From Streptomyces sp. AC555_RSS877 (GTDB lineage Bacteria > Actinomycetota > Actinomycetes > Streptomycetales > Streptomycetaceae): a stretch of DNA of 64,000 bases. Shown piece by piece: positions 43,501 to 51,682 of the stretch (position 1 is the stretch's first letter; the number at the start of each line of letters is the position of its first letter). The position numbers were made by a program, and so were the translations under genes. Below the pieces are notes generated by a model. It saw only the letters and a list, made by a program, of their open reading frames with translations. It did not search any database and was not told the origin of the DNA. The DNA is taken from NCBI RefSeq assembly GCF_019049245.1, contig NZ_JAGMUK010000038.1, positions 1 to 64,000 on the forward strand, written 5' to 3'.

Positions 43501-43793
43501 AGCAGCGGCCTCGGCTCAACGGGTGCCGGGCGGTCCTCGCCCGACCTGTACACCGTCAGGATCTCGTTCGTCGACGTGTCCCGTACCGCGTTGAACCACC
43601 GTCGGCAGCCCGCCGCGTGGCTCCAGCGCTCGGCGAAGGGGCCCTTCGGGTTGTCACGGAAGAAGAGGTAACGGGCCCACTCCTTGTCGGGGAGGGACGC
43701 CGGGTTCTCCGGGTACGGCACGTGGGCCTGGCCGCCGTAGTGGAACTCGGCCTCGTCGCGGGGCCCGCACCACGGGCAGGGGATGAGCAGCAT
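40560..43793 (-). CDS. soxA: Fused sarcosine oxidase delta-alpha subunit (SoxD-SoxA)
   Basis: One 1077-residue frame encodes two proteins usually separate. Residues 1-90 are SoxD with the zinc ligands Cys6, Cys9, His59 and Cys63. Residues about 90-150 are a Pro/Gly-rich linker. Residues 150-1077 are SoxA: an N-terminal Fer2-like domain (TPLTFTFDGTEYQGYRGDTL), an NAD-binding fold (LLIVGAGPAGLAAAAAAAG), and a C-terminal GcvT-like folate domain (YEAGASYGITPYGTETMHVL). The complex oxidises sarcosine to glycine, giving methylene-THF and H2O2. The linker DNA (43405-43510) looks like a dispersed Streptomyces repeat. An internal ATG at 43439 could also start SoxA alone. Confidence 0.88.
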   Translation of the reverse strand: MLLIPCPWCGPRDEAEFHYGGQAHVPYPENPASLPDKEWARYLFFRDNPKGPFAERWSHAAGCRRWFNAVRDTSTNEILTVYRSGEDRPAPVEPRPLLSARPGVPPLGEFEDEARSGPMGVQGAEPLQDGTGRGGGGEKNPHRHPTRGRIDRDTPLTFTFDGTEYQGYRGDTLASALLANGVIQAGTSIKLGRPRGIFSAGVEEPNAVVQIEEPFPEPMLPATTVELYDGLVASSLPGQGRLATEPDPARYDAVHAHCDLLIVGAGPAGLAAAAAAAGSGARVILADDQPALGGSLLGTAQHLDWVREVTEQLDATPEVRVLPRTTVFGYYDDNHLLAVERRTNHLGAAAPENVSRERVWRIRARRVVLATGAHERSLAFADNDRPGVMLASSARTHVNRHGVLPGSHAVVFTTNDSAYAAALDLASAGLAVAAIVDTRPEPGEWAERARAAGIEVLAGHAVTGTHGEARLSSVTVAPYGESAGQREFAADLLLVSGGWNPVAHLFSQSGGKLRHDETLGSFVPDTCRQAVEVAGSASGVLDPATVLAQGAAAGARAIEAEGYPPEAPRLPEVPAQPRPTPPMHVYVVPGAADGPRFVDLQRDVTVDDLARATGAGMRSVEHTKRYTTAGTANDQGKTSGVLASGVVAELLGVDVSALGTTTFRPPYTPVSFAALAGRDRGVLSDPVRTTAIHEWHVAHGALFENVGQWKRPWYYPQDGEDMEAAVLRECAATRESVGFMDASTLGKIDVQGPDAAVFLDRLYTNMMSTLKVGMIRYGVMCRPDGMVFDDGTVIRVAPERFLVTTTTGNAAAVLDWMEEWHQTEWPELKVHCTSVTEQWATVALVGPKSREVLASLAPQLAVSNDDFPFMAWRETTVAGIEARVCRISFSGELAFEINVSPWQGLALWEAVYEAGASYGITPYGTETMHVLRAEKGYPIIGQDTDGTVTPQDLGMSWAVSKKKPDFIGKRSYARADTSRPDRKHLVGLLPEDSGTFLPEGTHLVADGVLPAPPVPMLGHVTSSYRSAALGRTFALALIKGGRDRIGERLYAPVGDQLVPVTVAGPVLYDPEGARRDG
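43405..43510. repeat. Streptomyces-type dispersed intergenic repeat inside the soxD-soxA fusion
   Basis: This stretch carries GGGGCTCCGCCCC (43415-43427), a second dyad ACTCCCCCAGAGGGGGGA, and the CCTCAAAC and CCGGACGGGCTGA elements common between Streptomyces genes. Here it is in frame and encodes the middle of the linker. Identification is from memory of the repeat class. Confidence 0.55.
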
Positions 43794-43805
43794 GGGTTCG
43801 GCTCC

Positions 43806-45038
43806 CTAGTGGGCCACCGCGGCAGCGCCGTGCTCGTCGACGAGCGCGCCGGTGGTGAAACGGTCGAGCGAGAAGGGGGCGTTGAGGGCGTGCGGGGTGT
43901 CGTGGGCGATGGTGTGGGCGTAGACCCAGCCGACGCCCGGGGTGGCCTTGAAACCGCCTGTTCCCCAGCCGCAGTTGAGATAGAGGTTGTCGACGGGACT
44001 GAGCCCGATGATCGGTGAGGCGTCGGGGCTGGTGTCGACGATGCCGCCCCAGGTGCGCAGCACATGGGCGCGGGCGAAGACCGGGAAGAGCTCCAGGGCC
44101 GCCGCCATCTGCTCTTCGATGATGTGGAACGCGCCGCGCTGGGTGTACGAGTTGTACGCGTCGATGCCCGCGCCCATCACCAGCTCGCCCTTGTGCGCCT
44201 GGCTGACGTACACGTGGACCGCGTTGGACATGACGACCGTGGGGTGCACCGGCTCCAGGAGCTCGGAGACCAGGGCCTGCAACGGGTGGCTCTGGATGGG
44301 CAGTTCGATGCCCGCCATGGCGGCGAGGACCGAGGTGTGGCCCGCCGAGCAGAGGGCGACCTTGCCGGCCGCGATGGGGCCGAGGTTGGTCTGGACTCCG
44401 ACTACGCGGTTGCCGACCACGTCGAGGCCGGTGACCTCGCAGTTCTGGATGATGTCGATGCCGGCGGCGTCGGCCGAGCGGGCCAGACCCCAGGCGACGT
44501 GGTCGTGCTTGGCGATGCCCGCGCGCGGCTGGTACGTGGCGCCCAGAACCGGGTAGCGCACGTCCTGCGAGATGTTGACGATCGGGCAGACTTCCTTGAC
44601 GCCGTCCGCGTCGAGCCACTCCGCGTCCACGCCGTTGAGGCGGTTCGCCTCGACCCGGCGCACGCTGTCGCGGACGTCCTGGAGGCTGTGGGCCAGGTTC
44701 AGCACGCCGCGCTGGGAGAACAGGATCGGGTAGTCGAGCTCCTCCGCGAGGCCCTCCCAGAGTTTGAGGGCGTGCTCGTAGATGCCGGCGCTCTCGTCCC
44801 ACAGGTAGTTGGAGCGGATGATCGTGGTGTTGCGGGCCATGTTGCCGCCCGCGAGCCAGCCCTTCTCCAGCACCGCGACATTGGTGATGCCGTGGTTCTT
44901 GGCGAGGTAGTGCGCGGTGGCCAGACCGTGTCCGCCGCCGCCGACGATCACCACGTCGTACGACCGCTTGGGGTCGGGATTGCGCCACAGCCAGTCAGGG
45001 TGGTCGGGCAGGTCTGCGCCCGGGATGCGGGGGCTCAT
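43806..45038 (-). CDS. soxB: Sarcosine oxidase subunit beta
   Basis: A 410-residue flavoprotein that holds the sarcosine-oxidising site. The FAD fold is YDVVIVGGGGHGLATAHYLA near residue 27. The FMN-attachment region is YQPRAGIAKHDHVAWG (His178/His180), and the C-terminal flavin block is GLSPVDNLYLNCGWGTGGFK. ATG 45038 has CGGAGACG upstream. It sits 58 bases after folD and 12 bases before the SoxD-SoxA fusion, in the classical B-D-A-G order. Confidence 0.92.
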   Translation of the reverse strand: MSPRIPGADLPDHPDWLWRNPDPKRSYDVVIVGGGGHGLATAHYLAKNHGITNVAVLEKGWLAGGNMARNTTIIRSNYLWDESAGIYEHALKLWEGLAEELDYPILFSQRGVLNLAHSLQDVRDSVRRVEANRLNGVDAEWLDADGVKEVCPIVNISQDVRYPVLGATYQPRAGIAKHDHVAWGLARSADAAGIDIIQNCEVTGLDVVGNRVVGVQTNLGPIAAGKVALCSAGHTSVLAAMAGIELPIQSHPLQALVSELLEPVHPTVVMSNAVHVYVSQAHKGELVMGAGIDAYNSYTQRGAFHIIEEQMAAALELFPVFARAHVLRTWGGIVDTSPDASPIIGLSPVDNLYLNCGWGTGGFKATPGVGWVYAHTIAHDTPHALNAPFSLDRFTTGALVDEHGAAAVAH

Positions 45039-45096
45039 CGGACGTCTCCGTCTTCTGAAAGGTGCGGATTCTGCGGGTGCTTGGGGACGTGCGCGT

Positions 45097-45957
45097 TCAT
45101 ACGGCGGTGGCGTTCCTCTCAGCGGCCTCGACGACGTTGGCCAGCAACATCGCCCGGGTCATGGGGCCCACACCGCCGGGCATCGGCGCGATCCAGTCGG
45201 CGACCTGGGCGGCGTCCGGGTGGATGTCGCCGACCAGGCCCTGGTCGGTGCGGGTGATGCCGACGTCCAGGACCGCGGCGCCGGGGCGCAGCATGTCCTT
45301 GGTGACCAGTCCGGGCGAGCCGGCGGCGGCGATGACGATGTCCGCCTCGCGTACGTGCCAGGCGAGACCCTTGGTACCGGTGTGGCACAGGGTGACGGTG
45401 GCGTTCTCGGAGCGGCGGGTGAGGAGGAGGCCGATGGGGCGTCCTACCGTGATGCCCCGGCCGATCACACAGACGCGCGCTCCGGCGAGCGGTACGTCGT
45501 GGCGACGGAGCAGTTCCACGATGCCGCGCGGGGTGCACGGCAGCGGTGCCTCGACGCCCAGGGTGAGCCGGCCGAGGTTGACGGGGTGCAGTCCGTCGGC
45601 GTCCTTGGCCGGGTCCATTCGTTCCAGTACGGCGTTTGCGTCCAGGTGGCGCGGAAGCGGGAGTTGGACGATGTAGCCGGTACAGGCCGGGTCGGCGTTG
45701 AGCTCGTCGATCGTCTCCTCGACCTGCTCCTGTGAGGCGTCGGCGGGCAGGTCCCGGCGGATCGAGGAGATGCCGGTCTGGGCGCAGTCGCGGTGCTTTC
45801 CGCCGACGTAGGCCCGGCTGCCCGGGTCGTCGCCGACCAGGACCGTGCCGAGGCCCGGCGGGCGGCCGTTGGTGGCCGTCAACTTGGCCACGCGCTCCGC
45901 GAGTTCGCGGCGGATGTCGGCGGCGGTCGCCTTGCCGTCGAGCAGCTGTGCGTTCAC
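45097..45957 (-). CDS. folD: Methylene-THF dehydrogenase / methenyl-THF cyclohydrolase
   Basis: A 286-residue FolD. The substrate-site lysine is in SRAYVGGKHRDC, followed by YIVQLPLPRHLDANAVLERM and DADGLHPVNLGRLTLG. The NADP-binding part has GRGITVGRPIGLLL, and the protein ends in IAPMPGGVGPMTRAMLLANV. It converts methylene-THF made by the demethylases to 10-formyl-THF, which PurU then hydrolyses. GTG 45957 was chosen because it matches the family start and GGAAGGA lies nine bases upstream; an ATG at 45975 is in frame but overlaps that site. It sits between the dimethylglycine oxidase and soxB genes. Confidence 0.92.
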   Translation of the reverse strand: MNAQLLDGKATAADIRRELAERVAKLTATNGRPPGLGTVLVGDDPGSRAYVGGKHRDCAQTGISSIRRDLPADASQEQVEETIDELNADPACTGYIVQLPLPRHLDANAVLERMDPAKDADGLHPVNLGRLTLGVEAPLPCTPRGIVELLRRHDVPLAGARVCVIGRGITVGRPIGLLLTRRSENATVTLCHTGTKGLAWHVREADIVIAAAGSPGLVTKDMLRPGAAVLDVGITRTDQGLVGDIHPDAAQVADWIAPMPGGVGPMTRAMLLANVVEAAERNATAV

Positions 45958-45993
45958 CGGCGGTGTTCCTTCCATCGGAGTCGACGCGAGGTG

Positions 45994-48432
45994 TCAGCCA
46001 CGGAGGCGGGACATGGTGGGGTCGAACAGGGGCTCCTCGGCGACGACCGCCTCGACGCGCTGGTCGAAGTAGCCGATCTGTACGGGCGTGCCGGGAGTGG
46101 TGAGCTCGGCCGGGAGCCACGCGTAGGCGATGCCCTTGCCGATGGTGTAGCCGTAGGCGGCGCTGGTGACGTAGCCGACCGGGCGGTCGCCGTCGTACAC
46201 CGGCTCCTTGCCGAGGACGACCGCCTGCGGGTCGTCGATGGTGAGGCAGGTGAGCTTGCGCCGTACGTCGGCCTTGCGCCGCTCCAGTGCCGCCTTGCCG
46301 ATGAAGTCCTCCTTGTCGGCCTTGACGGCGAAGCCGACGCCGGCCTCGTAGGGGTCGTGCTCGTAGGTCATGTCGGTGCCGAAGGAGCGGTAGCCCTTCT
46401 CCAGGCGGAGGCTGTTGAAGGCGCCGCGGCCGGCGATGACGCCGCCGAGTGGCCTCGCCGCCTGCCACAGGGTGTCCCACAGCTTCAGGCCCTGGTCGGC
46501 GGTGGTGTAGAGCTCCCAGCCGAGCTCGCCGACGTACGACAGGCGCATCGCGGTGACGGGCACCGAGCCGATGTAGGCACGCTTGGCGCGGAAGTACTTC
46601 AGGCCGTCGTTGGAGAAATCCTCGTCCGTCAGCGTCTGGAGGACCTTGCGGGCGAGCGGTCCCCACAGGCCGATGCAGCAGGTGCCGGGAGTGATGTCGC
46701 GGACCTGGACGGTGCCGTCGGTGGGGAGGTGGCGGCTGAACCAGTCGAGGTCCAGGTTGCCGTTGGCGCCGACCTGGAAGAGGTCGTGGGCGAGGCGGGC
46801 GACGGTGACGTCGCTGCGGATGCCGCCGTCGTGGTCGAGCAGCAGGGTGTAGGTGACCGAACCGACCGACTTGGCGACCTTGCCGGTGCACAGGCGCTCC
46901 AGGAAGTCGGCGGAGCCGGGCCCGCTCACCTCAAGGCGCTTGAGGGCCGTCATGTCGTACATCGCGACGGTCTCGCGGGTGGCCTGCGCCTCGGCACCGA
47001 CGATCGGCGACCAGAACTGCGCGGCCCAGTCGTTCGGGGTGGGGATGTTGCGGCCCTCGACCAGCTTCGCGTTGGCCTCGTACCACTGCGGGCGCTCCCA
47101 GCCGCTCGCCTCCAGGAAGAAGGCGCCGTGCTCCTGTTGGCGGGTGTGGAAGGGGCTGGTGCGGATCGGGCGCGGGTCGCCGGACGGCTGGAGGGGGTGG
47201 AGGATGTCGTAGACCTCGACGAAGTTCTGGCAGTCGCGGGCCAGGACGTACTCCGGGGAGAGCTGGTGCGGCTCGAAGCGGTTGAGGTCGCACTCGTGCA
47301 GGTCGAAGGACGAGCAGTGCCCGTCGACCAGCCATTCGGCCATGGCCCGGCCGACGCCCGCGGAGTGGGTGACCCAGACCGCCTCGGCGACCCAGAAGCC
47401 CTTGACGTCCTGGGACTCGCCGAGGAGCGGGAAGTTGTCGGTGGTGAAGGAGAACAGGCCGTTGATGCCCTCCTCGACCTTCGCCTCGCGCGTCGAGGGG
47501 AGCAGGGACTGGGTCTGGCTCCATGCCTCCTCGAAGTCCTCCTCCGTGAACTTCAGGATGGACGGCATCTCGTCGGCCTCGTCGACGGAGAGGATCTCGT
47601 CGGCGGTGATCGGCATGGGGCGGTGGCCGTAGTAGCCGATGCCGAGGGTGTCGAAGCGGTCGCGGTAGTAGAGGTCGGCGTCCTGGTGGCGCAGGATCGG
47701 GCGGACCGCCTCCTCCGTCTGGCCGGCGAGGGCGGGTATCGGGCCGGTCCAGGCGAGCTGGTGGGCCAGCGGGGTCAGCGGCAGGTTCATGCCGACCATG
47801 CGTGCGATCTTCGGGCCCCAGATGCCGGCGCAGCACACGACGATGTCGGCGGGGATCTCGCCCTGGTCGGTCAGGACGCCGGTCACCTCGCCGTCGGCCT
47901 TCAGGACGTCGAGAACCTCGTGGCGGGCCAGGAAGCGCACACCGCGCTCGGTGGCCCGGCGGATCTGCGCCTCGACGGCGAGGACCGCCTTGGCGAGGCC
48001 GTCGGTGGGGACGAGGAGGCCTCCGAGGACCTTGTCACGGTCGACCAGCGGGTGCTTCTCGACGCACTCGTCGGCGCTCAGGATCCGCGACTCGATGCCC
48101 CAGGCGGTGATCCAGCCGTGCCGGCGGTGCAGTTCCGCGAGGCGCTCTGGCGTGGTCGCCACTTCGAGGCCGCCGACCTGGAGGAAGCAGGGCTTGCCGT
48201 CGACGTCGAGGGAGCAGAACTTCTCGACGGTGTAGCGGGCCAGCTCCGTCATGGTCTTCGAGGAGTTCGTCTGGAAGACCAGGCCCGGGGCGTGCGAGGT
48301 CGAGCCTCCGGTGACCGGGAGCGGCCCCTGGTCGACCACGGTCACCTCGGTCCAGCCCCGCGCCGAGATCTCGTCCGCGAGAGCCGCGCCGACGACTCCC
48401 GCTCCGATGATGACCACACGCGGTCCCGCCAT
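45994..48432 (-). CDS. dmg: Dimethylglycine oxidase
   Basis: An 812-residue bifunctional flavoprotein that resembles Arthrobacter globiformis dimethylglycine oxidase along its length, as I recall that sequence. The N-terminal half is a DAO-type FAD domain (VVIIGAGVVGAALADEISAR; TGGSTSHAPGLVFQTN, whose His is the likely covalent FAD site). The C-terminal half is a GcvT-like folate domain (VAMYDMTALKRLEVSGPGS, SYVGELGWELYTTADQG, FNSLRLEKGYRSFGTDM). It turns dimethylglycine into sarcosine and channels the methyl group to THF. ATG 48432 has CGGAGGTG upstream. It heads the operon dmg-folD-soxB-soxDA-soxG and carries a tandem operator. Confidence 0.93.
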   Translation of the reverse strand: MAGPRVVIIGAGVVGAALADEISARGWTEVTVVDQGPLPVTGGSTSHAPGLVFQTNSSKTMTELARYTVEKFCSLDVDGKPCFLQVGGLEVATTPERLAELHRRHGWITAWGIESRILSADECVEKHPLVDRDKVLGGLLVPTDGLAKAVLAVEAQIRRATERGVRFLARHEVLDVLKADGEVTGVLTDQGEIPADIVVCCAGIWGPKIARMVGMNLPLTPLAHQLAWTGPIPALAGQTEEAVRPILRHQDADLYYRDRFDTLGIGYYGHRPMPITADEILSVDEADEMPSILKFTEEDFEEAWSQTQSLLPSTREAKVEEGINGLFSFTTDNFPLLGESQDVKGFWVAEAVWVTHSAGVGRAMAEWLVDGHCSSFDLHECDLNRFEPHQLSPEYVLARDCQNFVEVYDILHPLQPSGDPRPIRTSPFHTRQQEHGAFFLEASGWERPQWYEANAKLVEGRNIPTPNDWAAQFWSPIVGAEAQATRETVAMYDMTALKRLEVSGPGSADFLERLCTGKVAKSVGSVTYTLLLDHDGGIRSDVTVARLAHDLFQVGANGNLDLDWFSRHLPTDGTVQVRDITPGTCCIGLWGPLARKVLQTLTDEDFSNDGLKYFRAKRAYIGSVPVTAMRLSYVGELGWELYTTADQGLKLWDTLWQAARPLGGVIAGRGAFNSLRLEKGYRSFGTDMTYEHDPYEAGVGFAVKADKEDFIGKAALERRKADVRRKLTCLTIDDPQAVVLGKEPVYDGDRPVGYVTSAAYGYTIGKGIAYAWLPAELTTPGTPVQIGYFDQRVEAVVAEEPLFDPTMSRLRG

Positions 48433-48471
48433 CGCCGCACCTCCGGTTTGTTCACCAGTCGAGCCGGTTGA

Positions 48472-48507
48472 GTTGCTGTCTACGCAACTTGATTCAGGTT
48501 GCGCAAC
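48472..48507. promoter_or_regulatory. Putative IclR operator pair before the dmg-folD-sox operon
   Basis: GTTGC-TGTCTAC-GCAAC (48472-48488) has perfect arms; GATTC-AGGTTGC-GCAAC (48491-48507) follows 19 bp on with a perfect right arm. The pair starts 40 bases upstream of the dmg ATG. Confidence 0.65.
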
Positions 48508-48623
48508 TCAATGTGCCTGTCGCGCAGGTGGGTGTCAAGGGTTGCGGGACCTCCGAAAACGGGCCGGAACACAAGCCGGGACACGCGCCGCGACATGGCC
48601 CGCGACAAAGCCTGAACACGGCG

Positions 48624-48670
48624 ATGCCCGGCGGGCGGTACGCGTGGTGTGCGCACCGCCCGCCGGGCAT
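48624..48670 (-). terminator. Hairpin terminator after the choline/betaine ABC operon
   Basis: A perfect 16-bp stem, ATGCCCGGCGGGCGGT (48624-48639) with ACCGCCCGCCGGGCAT (48655-48670), and a 15-base loop lie 34 bases past the binding-protein stop. Confidence 0.8.
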
Positions 48671-48704
48671 GATCCGACCGGTTTCCTGCTCCCTGGCTCC
48701 GGCG

Positions 48705-49667
48705 CTACTTGATCCAGGCGTCCACCTTGTCGCGGTTGGCCTCGACCCACTTCTTCGCCGCCGCCTCGTCGGACAGCTTGTCCTGCGCGATGTACTTGGC
48801 GACCTCGTTCTGGTCGTCGTTCGTCCAGTGGAAGTTCTTCACCAGGTTGTAGGCGGGGCTGCCGGACTTGGCGAACTTCGCGCTGACGATCTTGTTGAGG
48901 TTGTACACGGGATAGTCGCAGGCGACCTTCGCCGCGTCGGCGTCACAGCCGTCCTTGTACGCGGGCAGGCTGACCTTCTTCAGCGGGACCTCGGAAAGGA
49001 ACCACTGCGGCTCGTAGAAGTAGCCGATCACCCACTTCTTGTTCTTCTCGGCGTCGCGGAAGGCCGTGATGAGGGCGGCCTCACTGCCCGCGTACACCAC
49101 CTTGAAGTTCAGGTTCAGGTTCTTCACCAGCGCCGCGTCGTTCGTGACGAACGACGGGTCGCCGTCCAGGAGCTGGCCCTTGCCGCCCGACTCCGACGTC
49201 TTGAACTTCGACGCGTACTTGTTGAGGTTCTTCCACTGAAGGATGTCCGGGTGCGCCTTGGCCAGCCACGGCGGCACGTACCAGCCGATGATGCCCTCGT
49301 TGCCGGTCCGGCCGGCGTCCACGGCGGTCTTCTGCTGGTCGATGTACTTCTTCACCAGGTCGGCGTGGCCCCAGTTCTCCAGGACCGCGTCGACCTCGCC
49401 GGTGCCGAAGCCCTGCCAGGCGATCTCTTCCTTGAGGTTCTTCTTGTTGACCGTGCAGCCGAGGTCGTGCTGGGCGACGTACGCGACGACCGCCGCGTCG
49501 GCCTCGTAGCCCACCCACGGGTTGATGGCCAGGTTGAAGGTTCCGCACTTGCCCGAGCTTCCCGAGCCTGCGGAGGAGCTGTCTCCGACCTTCGCCCCGC
49601 CGCACGCGGTGAGGGTGAGGCCGAGGACGGCCAGGCCGGCCGCGCCGGCTCGCCAGTGTCTTGCCAT
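48705..49667 (-). CDS. Glycine betaine/choline ABC transporter substrate-binding lipoprotein
   Basis: A 320-residue OpuAC/ProX-type binding protein. The signal peptide ends in the lipobox LTLTAC, so Cys22 is lipidated. The mature domain starts with FNLAINPWVGYEADAAVVAY and has aromatic residues spaced as in quaternary-amine binders (ENWGH, IGWYVPPWLAK, IGYFYEPQWFL). It catches choline or betaine outside the cell. ATG 49667 has AAGGAG upstream. It is the last gene of the operon betB-ATPase-permease-binding protein and is followed by a strong hairpin. Confidence 0.9.
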   Translation of the reverse strand: MARHWRAGAAGLAVLGLTLTACGGAKVGDSSSAGSGSSGKCGTFNLAINPWVGYEADAAVVAYVAQHDLGCTVNKKNLKEEIAWQGFGTGEVDAVLENWGHADLVKKYIDQQKTAVDAGRTGNEGIIGWYVPPWLAKAHPDILQWKNLNKYASKFKTSESGGKGQLLDGDPSFVTNDAALVKNLNLNFKVVYAGSEAALITAFRDAEKNKKWVIGYFYEPQWFLSEVPLKKVSLPAYKDGCDADAAKVACDYPVYNLNKIVSAKFAKSGSPAYNLVKNFHWTNDDQNEVAKYIAQDKLSDEAAAKKWVEANRDKVDAWIK

Positions 49668-49681
49668 GGTGTCGTGCTCCT

Positions 49682-51682
49682 TTAAGCGCCTGCGCGTCGC
49701 GCCGCTGCCTGAGTGATCCGGTCGAACATGACTCCGAGCAGTACGATGGCGAGTCCTGCCGCCAGCCCCTTGCCGTACAGCTCTCCCTGCGAGAAACCGG
49801 CCACGACGTCGTAGCCGAGGGCGCCCGCGCCTACCAGGCCGCCCACAACAACCATCGACAGCACGTAGATCAGGCCCTGGTTTGTGGCAAGCGTCAGGGC
49901 ACTGCGTGACATCGGCAGTTGAACCTTGGTGATGATCTGCCAGGTGTTGCACCCGGCGGAGGTGGCCGCTTCCACGGTGGTCTCGGGCACGGCCCGGATC
50001 CCGTCGGCGATGATCTTCATGGCGACGGGCGCCCCGTAGACGATCGCGGCGACGATGGCCGTGAAGCGGGTCGCGCCGAACATTGCGAGGAACGGCACGA
50101 GGTAGACGAACGGCGGCATGACCTGGGCCGCGTCCAGGGTGGGCCGGATCATGCGGTCGGCCAGCATGCTGCGGCCCATCCACACCCCGAAGACGATGCC
50201 GAGGATCATCACGAGCACCGTCGCGACGAGCGTCGAGGCCATCGTCGTCATGGCGTCCGACCACACGCCGGTGGCGACCAGCAGGCCCACGCACACGGCC
50301 GTGGTGATCCCGGCCTTCCAGCCGCCGAGCACCACTGCCAGTGCGACCAGCACCGCGCCGACGAGCCACCACGGGGAGTCGGTGAGCAGTGTCTGGAACG
50401 GGTTGAGCAGGCCGTTGGTGATGGCGTCGCGGACGGCGTTGGTCAGGCCCGACAGGTTGTCCTGCACCCAGTTGGCAGCGGTGTCCGTCGCGCTCGCGAT
50501 GTGGGTGCCGACGGTGCCGTCACCGGGGAAGTCTGCCGCCCACACATAGGTGTTCGACAGGTAGACCAGGACCACGGTGACCACGGCTCCGGCGCCCAGC
50601 AGCGGCCGCCGCCACTTCTCGAAGCGGTTCTTTGAGTTGCGGGCGTGCTCCTCGCGGGCGCTGGCCGCGGTCGTGACCCGGTCCAGGACGATCGCCATGA
50701 TCACGATGGCGAGGCCCGCGTTGAAGGCCGTGCCGACGTCGAGCGACTGCAGTGCCTGCAGGACGTTCACGCCGAGGCCCGGTGCGTTGATCAGGGCCGC
50801 GATGGTCACCATGGCCAGGGCGGCCATGATGGTCTGGTTGACGCCCATGACCACGGTCCGCTTGGACATCGGCAACAGGACCTTCAGCAGCGACTGGCGG
50901 CGCGTGGCGCCCAGTGAGTCGGCCGCCTCGACCGTCGTCTTCGACACGTTGCGGATGGCGTGCGCCGTGATGCGGATCGTCGGCGGGGCCGCGTAGATCA
51001 CGGTGGCGATCGTGGCGGACGCGCCGCCGATGAGGAAGAACAGGGTCAGCGGCGCCAGGTAGACGAAGGTCGGCATCGTCTGCATCAAGTCCAGGAAGGG
51101 CGTCATGAGCCGGTTGAACCGGTCCGAGAGACCCGCCCACACCCCGAGCGGGATCGCGAACAGCAGGGCCACGAACACCGCGCACAGGACGAGCGCCAGG
51201 GTGTCCATGCTCTCCTGCCACAGGCCCTGCAGCCCGAAGAAGGTGAAGCCGGCCACGGCCAGCAGCGCGACCTTCCAGTTGCCCACGGCCCAGGAGACGA
51301 ATCCGGCCAGGCCCACGACGCCGAGCCAGCCGATCGCCGGGACCGGGCGGGCCCCGGACGGCTGGGAGATCAGGTGCTGGACGAAGGTCACCAGGTTGTC
51401 GATGACCAGCCGGATCTCGTTGAAGAAGTACAGGAAGAGCGGATTGGAGTTGCGGTTGGCGCCGATGGAGTCGTTGAAGTCGTTGATCCACCGGTGCAGA
51501 TCGGTCAGATCGGCCACCGCCAGGGAGAGGGTCTGCTTGCCGCGCAGGAGGGCGAACAGCACCAGCCAGACGACGAGGATCGCGCCGATCACCACGGGCC
51601 GGCTGACCTTGCGCACGCTCCTGGCGGGCGCGGCCGGTTCCGCGGCCTCTGTTTTCTCGGGTTTCTCCATGGCGACGGTCAT
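49682..51682 (-). CDS. Glycine betaine/choline ABC permease with two fused ProW domains
   Basis: A 666-residue membrane protein with two BPD-transp-1 permease units in tandem. Unit 1 (about residues 115-345) carries TVEAADSLGATRRQSLLKVLLP, shown here in part as EAADSLGATRRQSLLKV; unit 2 (about 450-660) carries EAATSAGCNTWQIITKV. These are the two coupling (EAA) loops. Most relatives encode one unit that dimerises, so this is a natural internal duplication that makes the channel from one chain. Its ATG overlaps the ATPase stop by one base (TGATG). Confidence 0.9.
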   Translation of the reverse strand: MTVAMEKPEKTEAAEPAAPARSVRKVSRPVVIGAILVVWLVLFALLRGKQTLSLAVADLTDLHRWINDFNDSIGANRNSNPLFLYFFNEIRLVIDNLVTFVQHLISQPSGARPVPAIGWLGVVGLAGFVSWAVGNWKVALLAVAGFTFFGLQGLWQESMDTLALVLCAVFVALLFAIPLGVWAGLSDRFNRLMTPFLDLMQTMPTFVYLAPLTLFFLIGGASATIATVIYAAPPTIRITAHAIRNVSKTTVEAADSLGATRRQSLLKVLLPMSKRTVVMGVNQTIMAALAMVTIAALINAPGLGVNVLQALQSLDVGTAFNAGLAIVIMAIVLDRVTTAASAREEHARNSKNRFEKWRRPLLGAGAVVTVVLVYLSNTYVWAADFPGDGTVGTHIASATDTAANWVQDNLSGLTNAVRDAITNGLLNPFQTLLTDSPWWLVGAVLVALAVVLGGWKAGITTAVCVGLLVATGVWSDAMTTMASTLVATVLVMILGIVFGVWMGRSMLADRMIRPTLDAAQVMPPFVYLVPFLAMFGATRFTAIVAAIVYGAPVAMKIIADGIRAVPETTVEAATSAGCNTWQIITKVQLPMSRSALTLATNQGLIYVLSMVVVGGLVGAGALGYDVVAGFSQGELYGKGLAAGLAIVLLGVMFDRITQAAARRAGA

